Source: Hordeum vulgare subsp. vulgare
Taxonomy: Eukaryota > Streptophyta > Magnoliopsida > Poales > Poaceae
Direction: 5' to 3'
Length of the DNA: 64,000 nt
Assembly (NCBI RefSeq): GCF_904849725.1
Contig: NC_058519.1
Location: 537,114,316-537,178,315, forward strand
A model generated the notes under the pieces. The model saw nothing but the letters and a program-made list of their open reading frames with translations. It made no database searches and was not told the origin of the DNA. Position 1 is the stretch's first letter, and each line of letters opens with the position of its first letter. A program made the position numbers and the translations under genes. Below, piece after piece: positions 24,287 through 33,746 of the stretch.

Positions 24287-25829
24287 TGATACATCTCCAA
24301 CGTATCTTTAATTTTTGATGGTTCCATGCTATTATCTTGTCAAACTTTGGATGTTTTGTATGCCTTTTATATCTTTTTCGGACTAACTTATTAACTCAGT
24401 GCCAAGTGCCAAATCCTGTTTTTTCCATGTTTTTGACCCTTTTCAGAGGAGGATTTTAAACAGAGTCCAAACGGAACGAAACTTCCAAAAAGATTTTTTT
24501 CCGAAACAGAAGAAGATCGGGAAGCTTGAGAACCAAGGAAGGGGGTCTCCAGGGACCCCACAAGCCCCCTAGCCGCGGCCAGGGGGCCCGCGCCTCCCAG
24601 GCTTGTGGGCTCCCTAGGCCTCCCATGCCCTAGGTCTTTCGCCTATATATTCCCATCAAATTCCAGAAAAAATCAGGAGATCATTGAAAGCACTTTTCCG
24701 CCGCCGCAAGCTTCTGTCTCCGCAAGATCCCATCTCGGGCACGTTCTGGTGCCCTGCCGGAGGGGGATTCGGATACAGAGGGCTTCTTCATCAACACCAT
24801 GACCTCTCCGATGATGCGTGATTAGTTCACCATAGACCTACCGGTCCATAGCTAGTAGCTAGATGGCTTCTTCTCTCTCTTGGATCTTCAATACAAAGTT
24901 CTCCATGATCTTCATGGAGATCTATCCGATGTAATCTTCTTTTGCGGTGTGTTTGACGAGATCCGATGAATTGTGGATTTATGATCAGATTATCTATGAA
25001 TCTTATTTGAGTTTCTTCTGATCTCTCTTATACATGATTTCATATCCTTGTAATTCTCTTCGAGTTGTGGGTTTTGTTTGGCCAACTAGATCTATGATTC
25101 TTGTAATGGGAGAAGTGCTTGGTTTTGGGTTCATACCGTGCGGTGACCTCACCCAGTGAAAGAAGGGGTAGCGAGGCACGCATCGTGTTGTTGCCATCAA
25201 GGGTAAAAAGATGGGGTTTTCATCATTTGTTTGACATTATCCCTCTACATCATGTCATCTTGCTTAAGGCGTTACTCTGTTCGTCATGAACTCAATACAC
25301 TAGATGCATGCTGGATAGCGGTCGATGTGTAGAGTAATAGTAGTAGATGCAGAAAGTATCGGTCTACTTGTCTCGGACGTGATGCCTATATGTATGATCA
25401 TTGCCTTAGATATCGTCATGGCTTTGCTCGGTTCTATCAATTTCTCGACAGGAACTTGTTCACCCACCGTAATATTTGCTATTTTGAGAGAATCCTCTAG
25501 TGAACACTATGGCCCCCGGGTCTACTCCACACCATATTTTCAGCCTTACTCTTTTACTTCGTTGCACTTTCCGCCTTCAGATCTCACTTTGCAATCAATC
25601 TTGAAGGGATTGACAACCCCTTTATAGCGTTGGGTGCAAGTTCGTTTGTGTTTGTGCAGGTACTCTGGACTTGACGAGATTCTCCTACTGGATTGATAAC
25701 TTGGTTCTCAAACTGAGGTACTTACTGCTCCTGTGCTGCACCACCCTTTCCTCTTCAAGGGAAAAACCAACATAACCCCAGCCTCCGTCAACGTGTCAAT
25801 CTCTAGCACTGTTGTCTGTTGCCGCAGCA
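24287..25829 (+). repeat. E 5' LTR
   Basis: 1543 bp; TGATACATCTCC to GCCGCAGCA. Very similar by eye to 30800-32345, so a comparatively recent insertion. Confidence 0.93.
24644..24650 (+). promoter_or_regulatory. TATA box, E 5' LTR
   Basis: TATATAT in the context TTTCGCCTATATATTCCC; also at 31156 in the 3' LTR. Confidence 0.65.
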
Positions 25830-25839
25830 CAAGAATTTC

Positions 25840-25857
25840 TGGCGCCGTTGCCGGGGA
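25840..25857 (+). other. E primer-binding site (tRNA-Asp)
   Basis: TGGCGCCGTTGCCGGGGA, 10 nt after the LTR end; 18 bases complementary to the 3' end of plant tRNA-Asp. Confidence 0.88.
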
Positions 25858-26062
25858 GGATCAAGTCAAGAACTCATCCAAGTAAGTGTCGCAAACTCAT
25901 CTCTTGCATTTACTTTTTTTCGTCTCGTTTTCCTATCCCCCACTTCTGGAAAACAAAAATTTACAAAAAAAATATTTGCCTTTTTCGTTTGCCTTTTCGT
26001 TCGCCCTTTTCTCTCGCTTGCTCTTTGTTCGCTTGTGTGCTTGCTTGCTTGCTGAAGTCACC

Positions 26063-27406
26063 ATGACTGAAAACATCAAACTTTGTGACTTCTCGAATAC
26101 TATTAATAATGATTTAATTAGTATTCCGATTGCTCCCGCCACTAGTGCGGAGTCATACGAAATCAATGCCGCTTTGCTGAATCTTGTTATGAAAGAGCAA
26201 TTCTCCGGCCTTCCTAGTGAAGATGTCGCATCCCATCTTAATACCATCATTGAGCTTTGCGATATGCAAAAGAAGAAAGATGTGGATAATGATGTGATTA
26301 GATTGAAGCTTTTTCCTTTCTCGTTGCGAGATCGAGCAAAAACTTGGTTTTCGTCTTTGCCCAAAAAAATTATCGATTCTTGGGATAAGTGCAAAGATGC
26401 TTATATATCCAAGTATTTTCCGCCGGCTAATATTATCTCTCTCCGTAATGATATCATGAATTTTAAGCAATTTGATCATGAACATGTTGCACAATCTTGG
26501 GAGAGAATGAAATTGATGATTAGAAATTGTCCCGCTCATGGCTTGAGTCTTTGGATGATTATACAAATCTTCTACGTTGGCTTGAATTTCGCTTCTAGAA
26601 ATATCTTGGACTCCGCCTCAGGTGGAACGTTCATGGAAATCACGTTAGGAGAAGCCACAAAACTACTAGACAACATCATGACGAACTACTCTCAGTGGCA
26701 CACTGAAAGGTCACCTACTAGTAAGAAGGTACATGCTATAGAAGAAATTAACTCGTTGAGTGCTAAGATGGATGAGTTAATGAATTTGGTTGCTATTATA
26801 AGTGCTCCTTTAGATCCTAATGATATGCCCTTGTCTTCCTTGATTGATAGTAGCAATGCTAGCTTGGACGTTAATTTTGTTGGTAGGAATAATTTTGGCA
26901 ACAACAATGCTTTTAGAGGAAATTATGTTCCTAGGCCTTTTCCTAGTAACTCCTCTAATAACTTTGGCAACTCCTACAACAATACTCATGGAAATTACAA
27001 TATATTACCCTTTGATCTAGAGAGTAATATCAAAGAGTTTATCAACTCGCAAAAGATTTCCAATGCGTCCATAGAGGAAAAACTACTCAAAATTGACGAT
27101 TTGGCTAAGAGCGTTGATAGAATGTCTAGTGATATTGATGCTTTGAAAGTTAGATGTGCTCCTCCCAAGATCAATATGGATGAAACTTTGAAAGCTATGC
27201 GTGTTTCCATGAGTGAGAGCAAAGAAAGAACCGCCCAAATTCGTGCTACACGTGAATGGCTTAAAAAGGCGTGTTCTCGTGATAAGAATCACGAAGATCT
27301 TAAAGTGCTTGGTGTGACTCCCATTGAATCTTTGTTTTATTGTGTCAAACCTAATGATGATGGGGCTGGATACGAATCCACTTTGGTTGAAAAACGCCCC
27401 CAATGA
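26063..27406 (+). CDS. E gag, Athila-type capsid protein
   Basis: 447 residues from ATG at 26063 (MTENIKLCDFSN). The frame is open upstream to 25886, but that part is Phe/Leu-rich leader, so I prefer 26063. Residues about 75-215 hold the retrotransposon gag domain: LKLFPFSLRDRAKTWFSSLP, then sWdkCkdAYISKYFPP, and NCPAHGLSLWMIIQIFYVGL with DSASGGTFMEITLGEA, typical of Athila-lineage gag. An Asn/Gly-rich linker and a helical C-terminal part (about 315-410) follow. I see no CCHC knuckle. Gag builds the virus-like particle. The frame is intact to a TGA at 27404, where the protease continues in the next frame, probably because of one extra base in the C5 run at 27397-27401. Confidence 0.82.
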   Translation: MTENIKLCDFSNTINNDLISIPIAPATSAESYEINAALLNLVMKEQFSGLPSEDVASHLNTIIELCDMQKKKDVDNDVIRLKLFPFSLRDRAKTWFSSLPKKIIDSWDKCKDAYISKYFPPANIISLRNDIMNFKQFDHEHVAQSWERMKLMIRNCPAHGLSLWMIIQIFYVGLNFASRNILDSASGGTFMEITLGEATKLLDNIMTNYSQWHTERSPTSKKVHAIEEINSLSAKMDELMNLVAIISAPLDPNDMPLSSLIDSSNASLDVNFVGRNNFGNNNAFRGNYVPRPFPSNSSNNFGNSYNNTHGNYNILPFDLESNIKEFINSQKISNASIEEKLLKIDDLAKSVDRMSSDIDALKVRCAPPKINMDETLKAMRVSMSESKERTAQIRATREWLKKACSRDKNHEDLKVLGVTPIESLFYCVKPNDDGAGYESTLVEKRPQ

Positions 27407-28139
27407 TTCGGAGTCCATCTATCTTGATGCTAAAAGCATTAAAAGTGGAGTAGAAGATATTAAAGCTTTGAGTAGTAATGAAATTACTACTATGGATTTC
27501 AAGGAATTCAATTATGATAGGTTCTCCTTGATTGAATGCATTTCCTTGATGCAATCCATGTTAAACTCTCCACACGCTTATATCCAAAACAAGGCCTTTA
27601 CAGATCATATCGTCGAAGCTATGATAAAATCTCTTGAAGAGAAACTTGAATTGGAAGTCTCTATCCCTAGAAAGCTTCATGATGAGCCAGAACCTACTAT
27701 CAAGATCAAAATCAAAAACTATGAATGCAATGCTTTGTGTGATTTGGGTGCTAGTGTTTCCGTGATTCCAAAGTCTTTATGTGATGTTCTCGGTTTTAAT
27801 GAGATTGAAGAGTGTTCTCTTAATTTGCATCTTGCGGATTCTACTATCAAGAAACCCATGGGAAGGATCAATGATGTTCTTACTATTGCAAATGGGAACT
27901 ATGTATCCCTGGATTTCATTGTGCTTGACATTGATTGCAATCCTACATGCCCTATTATTCTTGGTAGACCTTTCCTAAGGACTATCGGTGCTATCATCGA
28001 TATGAGGGAAGGGAATATTAGATTTAAATTTCCTTTAAAGAAGGGCATGGAGCACTTTCCTAGAAAGAAAATAAGATTGCCTTATGAATCCATGATGAGG
28101 GCCACTTGTGGTTTGAGCACCAAAGACGACGATACGTGA
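27396..28139 (+). CDS. E aspartic protease, frame-shifted from gag
   Basis: About 247 residues in frame +1 relative to gag; the open frame starts at 27324 and overlaps gag by 83 nt. The active site is CDLGAS at 27741-27755 (D-L-G in place of D-T/S-G, as in Athila-type proteases). Next come DVLGFNEIEECSLNLHLADS, VSLDFIVLDIDC and the second-half motif PIILGRPFLRT. It would cleave the gag polyprotein. It ends GLSTKDDDT and a TGA at 28137. No RT follows. Removing one base of the C5 run would fuse it to gag, so a disabling indel is more likely than a programmed +1 shift. Confidence 0.75.
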   Translation, partial: APNDSESIYLDAKSIKSGVEDIKALSSNEITTMDFKEFNYDRFSLIECISLMQSMLNSPHAYIQNKAFTDHIVEAMIKSLEEKLELEVSIPRKLHDEPEPTIKIKIKNYECNALCDLGASVSVIPKSLCDVLGFNEIEECSLNLHLADSTIKKPMGRINDVLTIANGNYVSLDFIVLDIDCNPTCPIILGRPFLRTIGAIIDMREGNIRFKFPLKKGMEHFPRKKIRLPYESMMRATCGLSTKDDDT

Positions 28140-28153
28140 TTCTATCGCTTTTT

Positions 28154-28202
28154 GCCTAGCTAAGGGCGTTAAACAATAGCGCTTGTTGGGAGGCAACCCA
28201 AT
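28154..28202 (+). other. E conserved post-stop hairpin
   Basis: Starts 14 nt after the protease stop: GCCTAGCTAAGGGCGTTAAA, then AGCGCTTGTTGGG, a 6-nt loop and CCCAA. Nearly identical motifs follow the stops in H (57816) and C (9870, minus). Confidence 0.65.
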
Positions 28203-28845
28203 GAATTTATCTTTTTCTTTCTATTTTGTTGCGTCCACACCATCATAATTCTGTTATGATTGTGTTTTTTCTGTTTATTTTTGTGTTTGAGCCAACCAAA
28301 ACCTTTATGACTAGTCTTCATGATGGTTGTTTGATCCTGCTGGAAAAAGACAGAAACTTTTCACTCACGAGATGATTTTTCATTTTTATTGAGAAAGAGA
28401 TTTTGAGTTGATTCTTTTTTCTTATGGTTGATATGAATTTTTCCCAGGCAATCGTAATTGTTCAGAATTTTTGAGGTACCAGAAGTATACGAAGTATACA
28501 GATTTCTACAGACTGGTCTGTTTTTGACAGATTCTGTTTTTGTTGAGTTGGTTGCTTGTTTTGATGAAACTATGGATAGTATCGGGGGGTACTAGCCATG
28601 GAAAAGTGAGAATACAGTAACCCAACACCAATATAAATATAAATCAAGATTTCTACAGTACCTAAAGGGGTGGTAGTTTGTTTTCTTGTGCTAATGATAT
28701 CACGAGTTTCTGTTTAAGTTTTGTGTTGTGAAGTTTTCAAGTTTTGGGTGATGTTCTCATGGACAAAGTGATAAGGAGTGGAAAGAGCTCAAGATTGGGT
28801 ATGCCCAAGGCATCCCAATCCAAATTCAAGGACACCAAAAAGCCT

Positions 28846-28876
28846 AAGCTTGGGGATGCCCCGGGAAGGCATCCCC
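28846..28876 (+). repeat. Internal AAGCTTGGGGATGC copy with perfect hairpin
   Basis: Motif at 28846-28859 overlapping arms GGGGATGCC (28852-28860) and GGCATCCCC (28868-28876) around a 7-nt loop. A related but imperfect pair lies just upstream at about 28797-28817. Confidence 0.8.
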
Positions 28877-29927
28877 TCTTTCGTCTTCAATCCATCGGTA
28901 ACATTACTTGGAGCTATATTTTTATTCACCACATGATATGTGTTTTTCTTGGAGCGTCTTGTATCGTAGGAGTCTTTTTTTTGTGTCACAATCATCCTTG
29001 CTGCACACCTTTTTGAGAGATAGAGACATGCACTCATCGTGATTTTGCTAGAATGATCATCGTGCTTCACTTATATCTTTTGAGCTAGATAATTTTGCTC
29101 TTTGTGCTTCACTTAGATCTTTTAGAGCACGGCGGTGCGTGACTTGGTAGTTGGCTTATGCTATGAAAGTAGTCCCAAAGGTGATAGGTTCCCAAAGAGG
29201 ATACAAAAGCCTCCATCTTCATGTGCATTTAATAGAAAGAGAAGTCTTGATTCCTCTCATTTAGTTTTGAGACATGGATTTGGTAATATTAAGAGTTATG
29301 TTAGTAGGGTGTTGTGAATCTAGAAATACTTGTGTTGAAGTTAGTGATTCCCGTAGCATGCACGTATGGTGAACCGCTATGTTAGGAAGTCGGAGCATAA
29401 TTGATCTATTGATTGTCATCCTTGGTGTTGAGGTCGGGATTGCACGATGGTTAACACCTACCAACCCTTCCCCTAGGAGTATGTGTTTAGCACTTTGTTT
29501 CGATTACTAATAAAAACTTCCGCAACAAGTATGTGAGTTCTTCATGACTAATGTGAGTCCATGGTATAGATGCACTTTCACCTTCCACCATTGCTGGCCT
29601 CTCTAGTGCCGCGCAACTTTCGCTGGTACACAAACCCACCATATGCCTTCCTCAAAACAGCCACCATACCTACATACTATGGCATTTTCATAGCCATTCT
29701 GAGATATATTGCCATGCAAATCCCACTGTTCTGTCTCATGACTTGTGCCTTCACTCTCATATTGTCATTGCATGATCGTAAGATATCTAGCGAGATGTTT
29801 CAACGTCTTACGCCAAGCTAGATCGTTGCACATCCTGGTACACTACCGGAGGCATTTCCTATAGAGTCATCATCGTTCTAAGCTTTGAGCTGTGAGTAAA
29901 TAAAAGTGTGATAATCATCATTATTAG

Positions 29928-30034
29928 AGCATTGTCCCATGTGAGGAAACAAAAAAAAGATGCCAAAGAGCCCAAATAAAAAAAAGAGCCCAAAAAAAAG
30001 AGAGAAGAGAGAAAAAGAGAGAAGGGACAATGCT
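29928..30034. repeat. Purine tract within an 11-bp inverted repeat (E)
   Basis: Arms AGCATTGTCCC (29928-29938) and GGGACAATGCT (30024-30034) enclose about 85 nt of mostly A and G. H has the same arrangement; G has a decayed version. Confidence 0.85.
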
Positions 30035-30784
30035 ACTATCTTTTTCCACACTTATGCTTCATAATAGCACCATGTTCTTCATGATTGAGAGTCTCTCGTT
30101 TTGTCACCACCATATACTAGTGGGAATCTTTATTATAACTTGGCTTGTATATTCCAATGATCGGCTTCCTCAAAATTGCCCTAGGTCTTCGTGAGCAAGC
30201 ATGTTGGATGCACACCCACTAGTTCTCCTTTTGCTTTCACATACTTATTGCTCTAGTGCATCCCTTGTATGGCAATCCCTACTCATTCACATTGATATCT
30301 ATTAATGGGCATCTCCATAGCCCTTTGATACGCCGAGTCAATGTGACCATATCCTCCTTTTTGTATCACAACCACCACCACACTCTATTCCACCTATAGT
30401 GCTATATCCATGGCTCACGCTCATGTATTGCGTGATAGTTATAAAATTTTTGAGGAAGTAAGAGTGCGAAAACAATTACTTGGCCAATACAGGGGTTGTG
30501 CATGATTTACATTAGTTGTGTGAGGATGATGGAGCATAGCCAGACTATATGATTTTGTAGGGATAATTTTCCTTGGCCTTGTTATTTTGAAAGTTCATGA
30601 TTACCTTGCTAGTTTGCTTGAAGTATTATTGTTTTCATGTCAATAGCAAACTATTGTTTTAAATCTTACGGATCTCAACATTCATGTCACATGAAAGAAG
30701 TTGCAAAGGGAAACTATGCTAGGTAGCATTCCACATCAAAAATTCAGTCTTTATCACTTCTCTACTCGAGGACGAGCAGGAGTT

Positions 30785-30798
30785 AAGCTTGGGGATGC
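30785..30798 (+). other. E polypurine-tract motif
   Basis: AAGCTTGGGGATGC, one base before the 3' LTR start TGATAC at 30800. Confidence 0.75.
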
Positions 30799-30799
30799 T

Positions 30800-32345
30800 T
30801 GATACGTCTCCAACATATCTATAATTTTTTATGGTTCCATGCCATTATCTTGTCAAACTTTGGATGTTTTGTATGCCTTTTATATCTTTTTGGGGACTAA
30901 CTTATTAACTCAATGCCAAGTGCCAGTTCCTGTTTTTTCCATGTTTTTGACCCTTTTCAGAGGAGGATTTTAAACGGAGTCCAAACAGAATGAAACTTCC
31001 AAAAGATTTTTTCCGAAACATAAGAAGATCGGGAAGCTTGAGAACCAAGGCAGGGGGTCTCCAGGGACCCCACAAGCCCCCTAGCCGTGGCCAGGGGGGC
31101 TGCGCCTCCCAGGCTTGTGGGCTCCTTGGGCCTCCCCTACCCTAGGTCTTTCGCCTATATATTCCCATAAATTCCAGAAAAAATTAGGAGATCATCGAAA
31201 GTACTTTTCCGCCGTCGCAAGCTTCTGTCTCCGCAAGATCCCATCTGGGGAACATTCTGGTGCCCTGTCGGAGGGGGGATTCGGACACAGAGGGCATCTT
31301 CATCAACACCATGACCTCTCCGATGATGCGTGAGTAGTTCACCATAGACCTACGGGTCCATAGCTAGTAGCTAGATGGCTTCTTCTCTCTCTTGGATCTT
31401 CAATACAAAGTTCTCCATGATCTTCATGGAGATCTATCCGATGTAATCTTCTTTTGCGGTGTGTTTGTCGAGATCCGATGAATTGTGGATTTATTATCAG
31501 ATTATCTACGAATCTTATTTGAGTTTCTTCTAATCTCTCTTATGCATGATGTCATATCCTTGTAATTCTCTTCGAGTTGTGGGTTTTGTTTGGCCAACTA
31601 GATCTATGATTCTTGTAATGGGAGAAGTGCTTGGTTTTGGGTTCATACCGTGCGGTGACCTCACCCAGTGACAGAAGGGGTAGCGAGGCACGCATCGTGT
31701 TGTTGCCATCAAGGGTAAAAAGATGGGGTTTTCATCATTGGTTTGAGATTATCCATCTACATCATGTCATCTTGCTTAAGGCGTTACTCTGTTCGTCATG
31801 AATTCAATACACTAGATGCATGCTGGATAGCGGTCGATGTGTGGAGTAATAGTAGTAGATGCAGAAAGTATCGGTCTACTTGTCTCGGACGTGAGGCCTA
31901 TATGTATGACCATTGCCTTAGATAACATCATGACTTTGCGCGGTTCTATCAATTGCTCGACAGTAATTTGTTCACCCACCGTAATATTTTCTATTTTGGG
32001 AGAAGCCTCTAGTGAACACTATGGCCCCGGGGTCTACTCCACACCATATTTTCAGCCTTACTCTTTTACTTCGTTGCACTTTCCGCCTTCAGATTTCACT
32101 TGGCAATCAATCTTGAAGGGGTTGACAACCCCTTTATAGCGTTAGGTGCAAGCTCGTTTGTGTTTGTGCTGGTACTCTGGACTTGACGAGATTCTCCTAC
32201 TAGATTGATACATTGGTTCTCAAACTGAGGGAAATACTTACTGCTCCTGTGCTGCACCACTCCTTCCTCTTCAAGAGAAAAACCAACGCAAGCCCAACCT
32301 CCGTCAACGTGTCAATCTCTGGCACTGTTGTGTGTTGCCGCAGCA
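30800..32345 (+). repeat. E 3' LTR
   Basis: 1546 bp; ends GCCGCAGCA, followed by TSD CAGGG. TATA box at 31156-31162. Confidence 0.93.
31156..31162 (+). promoter_or_regulatory. TATA box, E 3' LTR
   Basis: TATATAT in the same context as 24644. Confidence 0.6.
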
Positions 32346-33734
32346 CAGGGTTGCGCCAAGAGAGAAAGAATTGTGTATCTCCAAAGAACAAAACATCCAC
32401 TATATATAGGGGGAAGGGGAGGGGGTGCACCCTTTAGGGTTCCCACCCCCAAAGGGTGCGGCAGCCCTAGATGGGAGGGGCTGGCCGGCGGCCAGGGGAG
32501 GAGAGGGGGTGGCGCACCCCTAGGTGGGCCTTAGGCCCACCAGCGCCTAGGTTCCCCCCCCTTCCCTCTCTGGTGCTCCTTGGGCTGGGTGTGGGGGGCG
32601 CACCAGCCCACCTAGGGTTGGTTCCCTCCCACACTTGGCCCATGTAACCTCCCGGGGCTAGTGCCCCCTCTCGGTGGGCCCCCGAAACCCTTCCGGTGTT
32701 CCCGACACATTGTCGATGGTGCCCGAAACATTTAAGGCGTCCAAGCCCATCCATCCTATATATCAATATTTACCTTCAGACCATTCCGGAGCTCCTCGTG
32801 ACGTTCGGGATCTCATCAGGGACTCCGAACAACCTTCGGTAACCTCGTACAACAATTCCCTATAACCCTAGCGTCATCGAACCTTAAGTGTGTAGACCCT
32901 ACGGGTTTGGGAGGCATGCCGACATGACCGAGACACCTCTCCGGCCAATAACCATCAGCGGGGTCTGGATACCCATGGTGGCTCCCACATGTTCCACGAT
33001 GATCTCATCGGATGAACCACGATGTCAAGGATTCAATCAATCCCGTATACAATTCCCTTTGTCTATGGGTATAGGACTTGCCCGAGATTCGATCGTCGGT
33101 ATCCCTATACCTTGTTCAATCTCGTTACCGGCAAGTCTCTTTACTCGTTTCGTAGTACATCATCCCGTGACTAACTCCTTAGTCACATTGAGCTCATTAT
33201 GATGATGTTCTACCAGTGGGCCCAGAGATACCTCTCCGTCACACGGAGTGACAAATCCCGATCTCGATTCATACCAACCCAACAGATACTTTCGGAGATA
33301 CCCGTAGTGCACCTTTATAGTCACCTAGTTACGTTGTGACGTTTGATACACCCAAAGCACTCCTATGGTATCCGGGAGTTGCACAATCTCACGGTCGAAG
33401 GAAAAGATACTTGACATTAGAAAATCTTTAGCATACGAACAACACGATCTAGTGCTATGCTTAGGATTGGGTCTTGTCCATCACATCATTCTCCTAATGT
33501 TGTGATCCTGTTATCAATGATATCCAATGTCCATGATCAGGAAACCATGATCATCTATTGATCAACGAGCTAGCCAACTAGAGGCTTGCTAGGGACACAT
33601 TGTGATCTATTTATTCACACATGTATTACTGTTTCCTGTTAATACAATTATAGCATGAACAATAGACGATTATCATGAACAAGTAAATATGATAAGAACC
33701 ATTTTATTATTGCTTCTAGGGCATATTTCCAATA
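32346..33734 (-). repeat. A 3' LTR, segment 1
   Basis: Matches 39370-40741 of the intact A LTR. The first five bases are the right TSD of E. The inner end is CCAATA at 33734 (canonical CCAACA). Confidence 0.9.
32401..32408 (-). promoter_or_regulatory. TATA box, A 3' LTR
   Basis: TATATATA, matching 39425-39432 in the 5' LTR. Confidence 0.6.
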
Positions 33735-33746
33735 GTATCCCACTTA
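33735..33746 (-). other. A polypurine tract
   Basis: The minus strand reads GTAAGTGGGATAC directly before the 3' LTR, matching AAGTGGGAGAC of D and F with one change. Confidence 0.7.

Larger units (their letters stand above)
28203..30799 (+). other. E 3' non-coding region
   Basis: 2.6 kb with no convincing frame. Notable contents: a hairpin with a polypurine-like motif at 28846-28876, and a purine tract enclosed by an 11-bp inverted repeat at 29928-30034. Much of it aligns with H (57865-60461) and, near the end, with G. Confidence 0.7.
24287..32345 (+). mobile_element. E: Athila-like Ty3/gypsy element with gag and protease only
   Basis: Inserted in the 3' LTR of A; the uninterrupted site is visible in the other A LTR at 39370-39374 (CAGGG). 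TSD: CGGGG left (24282-24286), CAGGG right (32346-32350). LTRs are 24287-25829 and 30800-32345. The primer site matches tRNA-Asp. Coding: gag 26063-27406 and protease to 28139 in a shifted frame, then 2.7 kb without coding. No RT, RNase H or integrase, so non-autonomous. Gag and protease resemble the Athila lineage; Sabrina/WHAM/Derami are likely relatives, from memory. Confidence 0.93.

Noticed and set aside
25840..25857. Match to the 3' end of tRNA-Asp (also 22064, 56890)
   Set aside because: Only 18 bases, at the expected primer-site position after an LTR; not a tRNA gene.
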